Shown in pieces: positions 33,293-43,040 of a DNA stretch of 64,000 nucleotides. The position numbers and the translations under genes are program-made. Origin of the DNA: Taudactylus pleione (Eukaryota > Chordata > Amphibia > Anura > Myobatrachidae); assembly GCA_031769625.1 (NCBI GenBank), contig JAUIMM010000694.1:5044501-5108500 (forward strand). The letters are read 5' to 3'. Position 1 is the stretch's first letter. Each line of letters starts with the position of its first letter. The notes beneath the pieces are model-generated. The model was not told the origin of the DNA, did no database searches, and saw nothing but the letters and a program-made list of their open reading frames with translations.

Positions 33293-33683
33293 AATGCAGA
33301 AAGGGGGGGGCATGGGTTTCCAGTTGACCGGAGACCCCCCTTCCCAGCCCACACCATGATCATAATAGAAATAGTCATATAATAGAATTTTACTAGTGCT
33401 GCATGTTCTTCTCAGTATCACAAATTAAATAATTAGCACCACATGTGGCTCTTTTAATGTATGTCAGCCAAGCAAGATGGCCCTACTGCCGCATTTAATG
33501 GCTTATGGTGATCGCTGGTCCTGTCTATGCTCGAATTATGAAACACAATACACATTGTATGATGCATATTAAAGCTGGTTAAGTGCTAATTATACCCTCT
33601 TCATGGACTGGCCAAACTCACTCTAAAATCAATCATTTGGAAACCCCTCTCTAGAAATCCTGCATTTGCCACCAATTTTGTGT

Positions 33684-33985
33684 CATCAGTTGCAGGATTA
33701 TTCATCCTACCACCAAAGGATCAAGGTGTGGCAGCCATTTTGGGTCATCAGTTTCAGGTTTATTCATCCTACCCTCGAAAGAACCAGGTGACATTTTGGG
33801 TCATCAGTTGCAGGATTATTCTTCCTACCGCCAAAGGATCAAGGTGTGGCAGCCATTTTGGGTCATCAGTTGCAGGATTATTCATCCTACCCTCGAAGGA
33901 TCCAGGTGTGGCAGCCATTTTTGGTCATCAGTTTCAGGTTTATTCATCCTACCCTCGAAGGATCCAGGTGTGGCAGCCAGTTGTG
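33684..33985. repeat. ~61 bp minisatellite, about 5 copies
   Basis: Units contain GTCATCAGTTGCAGGATTAT, TCATCCTACCCTCGAAGGAT and CCAGGTGTGGCAGCCATTTT. One unit near 33780 is shorter. The last unit passes without a gap into a MITE right end at about 33985. Confidence 0.9.
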
Positions 33986-34096
33986 GTCACCCACAGTTGT
34001 GCGAGCGGCCTAGAGGCTGGAAAAAAACAAAAAAAGAATGCCCTGATTAAGAGCGAGCGCACGCAAACAGCGAGTGCCTCTGAATCAGGCCCAGTA
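33985..34096. mobile_element. Right end of a hairpin-chain Harbinger-like MITE
   Basis: GGTCACCCACAGTTGTGCGAG, then an A-rich run and GCCCTGATTAAGAGCGAGCG, ending GTGCCTCTGAATCAGGCCC, correspond to the right part of the copy at 3237-3785 (about 3677-3785). The left part is missing and replaced by the 61 bp array. Confidence 0.65.
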
Positions 34097-34100
34097 TGTA

Positions 34101-35751
34101 CAGTCAGGTGCATAAATATTGGGACATTGACAGAATTTTCATATTTTGGCCTCTATTCACCACCACAATGGCTTTGAAATGAAACAAACAAGATGTGCTT
34201 TACCTGCAGACTTTCAGATTTAATTTGAGGGTAATTACATCCAAATCAAGTGAACGGTGTAGGAATTACAACGGTTTCTATATGTGCCTCCCACTTTTTA
34301 AGGGGCCAAAAGTAATGGGACTATCAACTCAAAAGCTATTTCATGGACAGGTGTGGGCTATTCCCTCTTTATTTCATTATCAAATAAGCAGGTAAAAGGT
34401 CTGGAGCTGATTCTAGGTGTGACATTTGCATTTGGAATCAGTTGCTGTCGACTCTCAATATGAAATCCAAAGAGCTGTCACTATCAGTGAAGCAAGCCAT
34501 CATTAGGCTGAAAAATCAAAACAAACCCATCAGAGAGATAGTAAAAACATTAGGTGTGGCCAAATCAACTGTTTGGAACATTCTTAAAAAGAAAGAACGC
34601 ACCGGAGAGCTCAGCAATACCAAAAGACCCGGAAGAACATGGAAAACAACTGTGGTGGATGACAGAAGAATTATTTCCCTGGTGAAGAAAAACCCCTTCA
34701 CAATAGTTGGCCAAATCAAGAACACTCTCCAGGAGGTAGGTGTATATGTGTCAAAGTCAACAATCAAGAGAAGACTTCACAAGAGTGAATATAGAGGGTT
34801 CACCACAAGATGTAAACCATTGGTGAGCCACAAAAACAGGAAGACCAGATTAGAGTTTGCCAAACAACATCTAAAAAAGCCATTACAGTTCTGGAACAAC
34901 ATCCTATGGACAGTTGAGACAAAGATCAACTTGTACCAGAGTGAGGGGAATAAAAGAGTATGGAGAAGGAAAGGAACAGCTCATGATCCAAAACATACCA
35001 CCTCATCAGTGAAGCATGGTGGTGGTAGTGTCATGGCGTGGGCATGTATGGCTGCCAATGGAACTGGTTCCCTTGTATTTATTGATGATGTGACTGCTGA
35101 CAAAAGCAGCAGAATGAATTCTGAAGTGTTTCGGGCAATATTATATGCTCATTTTCAGTGAAATGCTTCAGAACTCATTGGACGGCGCTTCACAGTGCAG
35201 AGGGACAATGACCCGAAGCATACTGCAAAAGCAACCAAAGCGTTTTTTAAAGCTAAAAAGTGGAATGTTATGCAATGGCCAAGTCAATCCCCTGACCTGA
35301 ATCCGATTGAGCATGCATTTCACTTGATGAAGACTAAACTGAAGGGAAAATACCCCAAGAACAAGCAGGAACTGAAGACATTTGCAGTAGAGGCCTGGCA
35401 GAGCATCACCATGGATGAAACCCAGCGTCTGGTGATGTCTATGCGTTCCAGACTTCAGGCTGTAATTGCTTGCAAATGATTTGCAACAAAGTATTAAAAA
35501 GTGAAAGTTAGATTTAGGATTGTTTAGTTTGGCCCATTACTTTTGGCCCCTTAAAAAGTGAGAGGCACATATAGAAACCATTGTAATTCCTACACCGTTC
35601 ACCTGATTTGGATGTAATTACCCTCAAATTAAATCTGAAAGTCTGCAGTTAAAGCACATCTTGTTTGTTTCATTTCAAAGCCATTGTGATGGTGAATAGA
35701 GGCCAAAATATGAAAATTCTGTCAATGTCCCAATATTTATGCACCTGACTG
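34101..35751 (+). mobile_element. Tc1-like transposon, full length, inactive
   Basis: Flanked by TA (34099-34100 and 35752-35753), the target duplication of the Tc1/mariner superfamily. Terminal inverted repeats of about 220 bp (34101-34320 and 35532-35751) start CAGTCAGGTGCATAAATATT and differ at only a few positions. It contains one transposase gene in plus orientation with a nonsense codon and a changed catalytic residue. Confidence 0.95.
34460..35479 (+). pseudogene. Tc1-like transposase, inactivated
   Basis: About 339 codons, the usual size of a Tc1 transposase. I chose the ATG at 34460 (MKSKELSLSVKQAIIRLKNQ) because the family usually starts this way; an upstream in-frame ATG exists at 34442. 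The N-terminus has two helix-turn-helix regions (residues about 8-45 and 65-110) with a basic linker (KRPGRTWK). The DDE domain follows: the first catalytic Asp, expected in W-T-D-E-T-K, is Val152; the second is Asp249 in QRDNDPKH; the Glu is Glu284 in NPIEHAF, giving DD34E spacing. A TGA at 35159-35161 (codon 234) interrupts the same frame; reading continues in frame afterwards with no frameshift. Both lesions make it non-functional. Confidence 0.93.
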
Positions 35752-35961
35752 TATTTATATATACATTAATATGTAGCTCCGAGGCAGTATTTTGTGTAGT
35801 GCCCTGTGGGATCTTAATCCAGCTCTGGGGCTGAACAGAAGGGAGGAAGGGTGGAGCCATGGCAATAACAAAGAGGGTGGAGAATGCAGTCCCCTCCCAT
35901 CATCATCCCCAGCTTCTCCCCTTTCCACTACTGGGGTGGCTCCCACCTAACACCCTCGCCC

Positions 35962-35969
35962 TGACGTCA
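35962..35969. promoter_or_regulatory. Palindromic CRE (TGACGTCA) in a possible core promoter
   Basis: A perfect CREB/ATF site lies 30 bp upstream of an ATG in the GC-richer context AACATGGCGGCTG, which also fits the YY1 consensus found at the start sites of many TATA-less housekeeping genes. No TATA box is seen. Assignment as a promoter is inference from motif pairing. Confidence 0.4.
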
Positions 35970-35998
35970 GCCGGCCCGGTTTGCACGGAGGAGAGAAC

Positions 35999-36076
35999 AT
36001 GGCGGCTGTGTCTCTGCTGCTGAGGGGAGGCCTGAGCCGGGTGCTGCTGCTGCTGCTGCTGAGAGCCTGGAAGTGA
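35999..36076 (+). CDS. Possible first exon or short ORF with mitochondrial-type leader
   Basis: The ATG lies in a good context (AGAACATGG) and encodes 25 residues, MAAVSLLLRGGLSRVLLLLL then LRAWK, before TGA. The peptide has Arg residues spaced in a Leu/Ala/Ser-rich, acid-free stretch, as in N-terminal mitochondrial targeting or signal peptides. The Leu run comes from a (CTG)6 repeat. Splice-donor-like words follow: AAGTGACT at 36071, before the stop, and GGGGTGAGC and TGGTGAGG near 36092-36105. No downstream exon is recognised in the window, where a 60 bp minisatellite begins at once. The host gene cannot be named; it may equally be a chance GC-rich ORF. Confidence 0.3.
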   Translation: MAAVSLLLRGGLSRVLLLLLLRAWK

Positions 36077-36149
36077 CTGGGAGAAGCCTGAGGGGTGAGC
36101 CTGGTGAGGTCACGCCTGACTGCACTGATGCCAAATGCCAATAAGGGGC

Positions 36150-36770
36150 ACTACTATGGCATAATGTGTAAAAGAGACACTACTGTGGCATAATATGAAC
36201 TATGGACATTACTTTGGCATAATATGAACTGTGGGGACTACTGTGTGGCATAATGTGAAAAAATAGCCAAATCTGTGGCATTACACGATTTAATGGACAC
36301 TAATGTGTGGCATAACGTGCACTGTGGCCATTATTTTGTAACATAATGTGAATAAGGGGCACTACAGTGACGTAACATCAATAAAAGACACTACTGTGTG
36401 GCATAATGTGAATAAGGGGCACTACAGTGATGTAACATGAATAAAAGACACTACTGTGTGGCATAATGTGAATAAGGGGCACTACTGTGATGTAACATGA
36501 ATAAAAGACACTACTGTGTGGCATAATGTGAATAAGGGGCACTACTGTGATGTAACATGAATAAAAGACACTACTGTGTGGCATAATGTGATTAAGGGGC
36601 ACTACTGTGATGTAACATGAATAAAAGACACTACTGTGTGGCATAATGTGAATAAGGGGCACTACTGTGTGGCATAAGGTGAATAAGGGGCACTACTGTG
36701 ATGCAACATGAATAAAAGACACTACTGTGTGGCATAATGTGAATAAGGGGCACTACTGTGTGGTTTATTT
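36150..36770. repeat. ~60 bp minisatellite with degenerate left flank
   Basis: From about 36350 the unit is a regular 60 bp (GTGGCATAATGTGAATAAGG, GGCACTACTGTGATGTAACA, TGAATAAAAGACACTACTGT). Upstream, from 36150, more diverged 30-40 bp half units (GGCATAATATGAACTGTGG) are seen. This suggests the array grew from older short repeats at its left edge. Confidence 0.92.
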
Positions 36771-37394
36771 TTAATTGGTGGAATTATTTTAGTGGGTTGG
36801 AATATTTCTAGAGACCTCCATATCCCAGTTTGATACTACTCCTGATGTTTATTTTTAATTCCCTTTAATTTGCCCCTACATGCTGGACATGCCCCTACCT
36901 GGCACACTTGGGGGGTGAGGGCGTGTTAGCACTCACATGCTCCGGGCACCATGGATACATGCTACACCCCTGTTCTCCCTTTAAATCCATGCCTTACTCC
37001 TTTTTCTTGGGAATTCAGTTCTGATATTGCTGTAGACAAAGTTTCTCATGAAACACTGGAGCAATAAGTTATTTTGTCACAGAGCTTTTAGCAAATAGAC
37101 CGAGGCAAGATGCCAGGTAGCCATAATTATAGTCAGGCAGGACTGTCCTGCATTTGTACTTGTCGCTGTACATTCTGAGACTACTCACAGTTACAGTAAC
37201 ACTTGTGTGAGGAATCTCCTGTTTGGAATTTTCCCAGTTTCTCTCGTTTATAGGTGTTTATATTTTTTGGTTGAGTATTTTTCACGTATAATATACAGGA
37301 TTGTGCAGTATTGTACACAGAAGATTGTGCGTAGTACAGTATGATGATGATTATAATTTATATGTAGAAAGTACTCATTCTGCCTTAATAGCTC
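36771..37394. other. Unassigned sequence
   Basis: It includes CATGCTACACCCCTG (about 36958-36973), which resembles the end of a dispersed element. No gene or clear repeat boundary was found. Confidence 0.35.
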
Positions 37395-37745
37395 AGCGTA
37401 AGGATGGCCGTCGAACATCAATGGTTAACAACCATCGATGGCAAACCACCGATATTCAATGGTTTTGCCATCGATGGCAGAAATGCAATGGTTCTCCGCC
37501 ATCGAGAGCACAGAGCCACATAATGGTTTATATTTTTCCTCATGTGGTGGAAACACTGAGCCTAGCTCCTCCCCTGACATGACCTGTAAATCCCTGTCCC
37601 CACTTTCTGATTGGCCTGCTGCCCAGCAAGAATTATAGCAGAGATGACCATCGGTGGGTGAAAACATTGATAATTCCCAGCCGATGGTTTTTTACCATCG
37701 AGGTCAACCACCAATGTTACCATCAATGGCTAACCCACCAAAGGC
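37395..37745. repeat. Dispersed repeat rich in CCATCGATGG palindromes
   Basis: Repeated ACCATCGATGG, CAATGGTT and CGATGGTTTTTTACCATCG words occur near both ends of a ~350 bp block, with a non-repetitive centre (TTTCTGATTGGCCTGCTGCC). The ends are mutually inverted, consistent with a non-autonomous DNA transposon. Family not recognised. Confidence 0.5.
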
Positions 37746-37865
37746 CACCCCAGTGTTCAATCCTGAGCTAGGTCTTACCCTTATGTCTATATAACACGCC
37801 CATCACAGACACATTATATTGTCCCACTAAGAAATTGTATGGAGGTAACTACACATTTTGGGTCT

Positions 37866-38215
37866 TAATCAGAGCATACTTGCCAACTTTCCCAGGAGGT
37901 TACCGAATTTGGGGGGTTCTTATGGCCTCACGACAAAGTTAGCCAGTCTCCTGGTACTGCCCACTCCCCGACTGAAAACAAGCCATTTTCTCCAGGAGCA
38001 AACCATGCTGCAATGCAGGTGGTGCAATGTATATATGTATTTCCATGCAGGGCACATACTGCCTGCTTTTGCATGTAGCAAAAAATACTTAACTGTAGAA
38101 ATAATCTAGAACACACCCATTCCCAACTAGACTGTACCTCTCTGCACATTATAAATTTTCCCCACCCGCAGTGCAACATGGTTTTTACCAAGCTGCAAAT
38201 TGCCCCTTTTCTACT
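37866..38215 (+). repeat. Dispersed repeat opening GCATACTTGCC
   Basis: It begins GCATACTTGCCAACTTTCCC and shares that opening with the minus-strand element at 2083-2456. The remainder (TGCAATGCAGGTGGTGCAAT, CCCGCAGTGCAACATGGTTT) is non-coding. The right end is not defined. Confidence 0.45.
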
Positions 38216-38355
38216 CCAAACTTACTCCTGTTTCTGACATTTACTTATATAACTTCAATATTTGAGGGGACGCTGAAAAGTCCTTGGCCTCACCAAGAAG
38301 GAAATGGACTAGAACCATGAAACTTGCATACTATTCCACATATTCACCCTGAAGT

Positions 38356-40107
38356 TCAACACACTTGGTACAGTCTTTCTGGAGTTTCTTTAACCCTTCC
38401 AAAAAAAAAATCTGATGTTTGATCACTCAAATACTGCTCTACTGCTGATATCACCTCCGAATCATTCCAAAAATGCTTCCCTTTCAAAGTTTTTTTAAGG
38501 TTTGGGAACAGGAAATAGCCCGATGGAGCGAGATCTGTTGAGTATGGTGGATGGTCTATGCACTCAAACCCCAAATTGTTACAGACTGGGATTTTTGTGG
38601 ACCGGGGTGGAAACAGATTTAAATTGGAAAGTTAGTTGTTTTATATGGATGTTAGTAGACATGAAAATATACAGATAGTAACTAGAGTCCCAATGTAAAT
38701 AAACTTAGAACTGGGGTATGTGGATGATAGGTCACTGTAGTGGGAGAGAACAAAGTCAATGTCAATGTCCAGGAAAGTGGCAGAGATGTCTCCAGAAATG
38801 ATGCAAATATGGCTGAATGAGATATCCTGATTTCCTGTAGAATGGCTTGAAGGAGATATCCTTGATGAATGGCTGAACAAGGAGTTAACGACAGGTTCAG
38901 AACACAGGAGTGGGTACCCTGTGGGAGACAGGGCAGTCACCACTGGACTTGAGGCTGTGGGACTGGTCAGGGTGGTGCTGGGAGATCTGTGGTAGCCGAT
39001 TAGCTGACAGGAGGCAGAGGTAGCACCGGACCAGGAACAAGGCTTAGGAGCACAAGGAACTCTCTCACAGCAAGCTGTGAAACACGTAGCACTGGCAACT
39101 ACAGGGAGCTCCAAACCACCTTAAGTACGCAGGAGCAGAGCATGAGTGGCTGGGAGAGATCACCTGATGCATCAGGATAGGCCCACTATGTCACATGACC
39201 TGAGGCAAGATGGCCGTGCCCAGACACCTGCAGCATGGTGATGCTGATAGCCTTGCTCCTACCAGCAGGACTGGTCGTGACACAAATCCTTCAAACCATC
39301 CATTGCCGTGCCAGCCTTGTGAGCAGGTGCATTGTCCTGCAAAAAGAGAACACCTTTCCCGAGTTTCCCTCACATTTTTCCCTTCAATGCATGCTTTAAT
39401 TTGCACAGCAAATTAGAATAGTATTCAGCATTTATTGTTTGGCCTTTTGGTAGATAGTCAGTAAAATGAGTGTCAAGTCTCAAAAAACTGTTGCCATCAC
39501 CTGTCCTGTAGACCTCTGAGTCTTGAATTTCTTTTGCCGTGGAGAACTTGAGTGCCGCCAGTGTATAGACTGTTGTTTCACCTCTTGATTGTAGTGATGT
39601 AACCATGTTTCATCAATAGTGACAAGGTCCTTTCAAAAAATCATCACCAGATCACTAAAAATCCTGCAAAACCAACTTGGAAGTTCACACTATTTTTGTT
39701 TCTCATCAGCATTCAAACATTTGGGCACCCACTTAATTGACATCTTCGGCATATCCAAGGGCTCGTGAGTTATGAACTCTACACATTCCCTGGATATCTC
39801 CAGTGTCTCAGCTATTGTGTTAGCCGAGATTTGCTGATCTGTCAAAATCAAGTCATGAACACGATCAACGATTTTCGGGTGTAGTCACTGTTGAAGGTCT
39901 CCCAGATCTTGCTGCATATTCAGTCTCGAAATCTCCATGCTGAAAGTTGGCACACCACTTCTTCCCAGTGAAATAAGAAGGGCATCTGTCACTTAATGTT
40001 TGCATCATACACTCATGGATTTCCTTTGCAGTTTTCTTTTGCAGGAACAGGAACTTCATGACGGCCCGGAGTTCCACATTCAAACATTCAACACTTTGCA
40101 TTGACAT
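38356..40107 (-). pseudogene. mariner transposase, interrupted and decayed
   Basis: The minus-strand start (MSMQSVECLNVELRAVMKFL, at 40107) and ARSGRPSTVTTPENR match the N-terminal DNA-binding region of mariner transposases. Further on, in shifted frames, are VTIDETWLHHYNQE (first catalytic Asp) and QDNAPAHKAGTAM (second Asp). After the inserted LTR comes CIDHPPYSTDLAPSGYFLF and PNLKKTLKGKHF. In the D,D34D triad the third Asp, expected in the LAPSD context, is Gly here. Several frameshifts and stops are present in addition to the LTR insertion, so it cannot be functional. Confidence 0.9.
38577..39282. mobile_element. Solo LTR with CAAAT target duplication, inside mariner
   Basis: A 706 bp block starts TGTTACAGAC and ends GGTCGTGACA, giving TGT...ACA termini, and is flanked by CAAAT at 38572-38576 and 39283-39287. 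The mariner coding sequence resumes precisely across it. No internal retroelement genes are present, so it is a solo LTR left by recombination between two LTRs. A 5 bp duplication fits Gypsy or retrovirus-like elements. Orientation not determined. Confidence 0.9.
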
Positions 40108-40267
40108 GGTTCAGTTTACGACATCAAACATCTGCAAAAAAAAACATTATTAGTCTGAAAATTGGCATATTACAGTAAAAAAGGATGCTCTTTCTAGCTG
40201 CAGTGACAAATAGTGATACGATTACAGGAATTGGGTTAGGCCGAGGACTTATCAGCACCCCTTCGTA

Positions 40268-40829
40268 TTCCATTGTGGTTTACTTTTGGAGGGGTATTTG
40301 CAGTATTGCTCTTTTGCAATGAAATGAGGTCTGTACTTGAGTCACGTGTAGTAAATTCATGGCATAGTTCTAGCCTGTCTCCCAGCATTTAGGAAACAGT
40401 TCCGGATTTACCCACCAAGTAAAATATCTACCATTGGCTCTAGAGCAAAGATGATGGAGCTATTTGAATGCATTTGAAATTTGAGAAATCATAACATCCG
40501 GTTAGACATTCTTCAAAGTTTGGTGACGCCAATCATCAGAATATTGACCAGATCACAGATAAAAGAAATTGAAATGAGTGGAGTAGCCAGGGAGGGTAGA
40601 GTCGTTCCCCCAGCTGAAAGTCAGCGGTATATAGACCCTTGTTCCTGAAAGTGTTGCGGAAGAGATGTAAAGATCTTGTGACCTTGCCGATCAGAGGCTG
40701 GAAGAGCATCAGGCAGCACTGTGGAGGACTGGAGGGGGCTGTGGAGCGGAGGCAGACAGTGGAGTAACACAAGAGGAAGAGAACAAATCACAGAGACTGG
40801 GGCGGGGGAGGGGGACTATGCAAAACATA
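40268..40829. other. Unassigned sequence
   Basis: Mostly unique-looking sequence with no recognised ends, leading into the 31 bp array. Confidence 0.4.
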
Positions 40830-42745
40830 CAGATGGGGCTGTAGTGTGGCACAGAGCATACAGATGGGGCTGTAGTGTGGCACAGAGCACACAGATGGGG
40901 GGTGAAGTGTGGCACAGAGCATATAGATGGGGCTGTAGTGTGGCACAGAGCATACAGATGGGGGTGAAGTGTGGCACAGAGCATACAGATGGGGGTGTAG
41001 TGTGGCAGAGAGCATACAGATGGGGCTGTAGTGTGGCACAGAGCATACAGAAGGGGGTGAAGTATGGCACAGAGCATACAGATGGGGGTGAAGTGTGGCA
41101 CAGAGCATACAGATGGGGGTGTAGTGTGGCACAGAGCATACAGATGGGGGTGAAGTGTGGCACAGAGCATACAGATGGGGCTGTAGTGTGGCACAGAGCA
41201 TACAGATGGGGGTGAAGTGTGGCAAAGAGCATACAGATGGGGTGAAGTGTGGCACAGAGCATACAGGTTGGGGGTGAAGTGTGGCATAGAGCATACAGAT
41301 GGGGCTGTACTGTGGCACAGAGCATACAGATGGGGGTGAAGTGTGGCACAGAGCATACAGATGGGGTGAAGTGTGGCAGAGAGCATACAGATGGGGTGAA
41401 GTGTGGCATAGAGCATACAGATGGGGGTGAAGTGTGGCAGAGAGCATACAGATCGGGGTGTAGTGTGGCACAGAGCATACAGATGGGGGTGTAGTGTGGC
41501 ACAGAGCATACAGATGGGGGTGAAGTGTGGCAGAGAGCATACAGATGGGGGTGTAGTGTGGCACAGAGCATACAGATGGGGTGAAGTGTGGCAGAGAGCA
41601 TACAGATCGGGGTGTAGTGTGGCACAGAGCATACAGATGGGGGTGAAGTGTGGCACAGAGCATACAGATGGGGGTGTAGTGTGGCACAGAGCATACAGAT
41701 GGGGGTGAAGTGTGGCACAGAGCATACAGATGGGGGTGTAGTGTGGCACAGAGCATACAGATGGGGTGAAGTGTGGCAGAGAGCATACAGATCGGGGTGT
41801 AGTGTGGCACAGAGCATACAGATGGGGGTGAAGTGTGGCACAGAGCATACAGATGGGGGTGTAGTGTGGCACAGAGCATACAGATGGGGGTGAAGTGTGG
41901 CACAGAGCATACAGATGGGGTGAAGTGTGGCACAGAGCATACAGATGGGGGTGAAGTGTGGCAGAGAGCATACAGGTGGGGGTGAAGTGTGGCACAGAGC
42001 ATACAGATGGGGGTGAAGTGTGGCACAGAGCATACAGATCGGGGTGAAGTGTGGCACAGAGCATACAGATGGGGTGAAGTGTGGCACAGAGCATACAGAT
42101 GGGGGTGAAGTGTGGCACAGAGCATACAGGTGTGGGTGAAGTGTGGCACAGAGCATACAGATGGGGTGAAGTGTGGCACAGAGCATACAGATGGGGGTGA
42201 AGTGTGGCACAGAGCATACAGATTGGGGTGAAGTGTGGCAGAGAGCATACAGATCGGGGTGTAGTGTGGCACAGAGCATACAGATGGGGGTGAAGTGTGG
42301 CACAGAGCATACAGATGGGGGTGAAGTGTGGCAGAGAGCATACAGATGGGAGTGTAGTGTGGCACAGAGCATACAGATGGGGTGAAGTGTGGCACAGAGC
42401 ATACAGATGGGAGTGAAGTGTGGCACAGAGCATACTGATGGGGGTGTAGTGTGGCACAGAGCATACAGATGGGGCTGTAGTGTGGCACAGAACATACAGA
42501 TGGGGGTGTAGTGTGGCACAGAGCATACAGATGGGGGTGTAGTGTGGCACAGAGCATACAGATGGGGGTGAAGCATAGAGGTGGGGGTGAAGTGTGGCAC
42601 AGAGCATACAGATGGGGGTGAAGTGTGGCACAGACCATAGAGAGGGGGGTGAAGTGTGGCACAGAGCATACAGATGGGGGTGAAGTGTGGCACAGACCAT
42701 AGAGAGGGGGGTGAAGTGTGGCACAGAGCATTCAGATGGGGGAGT
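40830..42745. repeat. 31/30 bp G-rich minisatellite, about 62 copies
   Basis: The unit contains GTGTGGCACAGAGCATACAG followed by ATGGGGGTGAA; a 30 bp form has one G fewer, and GTGTAGTG or GCTGTAGTG variants alternate. Minus-strand frames of up to 699 codons are open because three 31 bp units give a 31-residue cycle (PHLYALCHTSPP, ICMLCATLHP and similar). They overlap in all three frames and are not called as genes. Confidence 0.95.
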
Positions 42746-43040
42746 GGGAGCACGATACAGAACATACATATTATTGTGGAGGGGGGAATAGAACATAATA
42801 CAGATCAAACAGACGAGGAGAGCACAATACAGGACATACAGATGGGGGCATAATGCAGATCAGGGTGCGCAAAATTGAATATACAGATGAGGGTGGGCAC
42901 AAAACAGGACCCCAAATAGATGTGGGAGCACAATACATATTGGGCGGCACAATATTGAACTTACAGATAATGGGTGGGCACAAAACAGGACATATAGATG
43001 GGTGGCACAACATTTAACATTCAGATGGGCCTTATAAGGG
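42746..43040. repeat. Degenerate edge of the 31 bp array
   Basis: Diverged words ACATACAGATGGGGGCATAA, GGGTGGGCACAAAACAGGAC and ATATAGATGGGTGGCACAAC recur at 50-70 bp spacing. They look like older relatives of the homogeneous array to the left. Confidence 0.65.

Larger units (their letters stand above)
38261..40265 (-). mobile_element. mariner transposon split by a solo LTR
   Basis: Flanked by TA at both ends (38259-38260 and 40266-40267). Terminal repeats are GAGGGGACGCTGAAAAGTCC on the left and, in inverted orientation, AAGGGGTGCTGATAAGTCC on the right. Removing the 711 bp LTR-plus-duplication leaves about 1.29 kb, the standard mariner size. The transposase is on the minus strand. Confidence 0.92.

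Noticed and set aside
34101..35751. Active Tc1 transposon
   Set aside because: The catalytic Asp is replaced by Val and a stop codon interrupts the frame, so it cannot produce active transposase.
40709..42808. Overlapping minus-strand frames of 647-699 codons rich in Cys, His and Pro
   Set aside because: All three frames of the same strand are open over the 31 bp array and give the same cyclic peptides, so this is a composition effect, not a Cys-rich protein.
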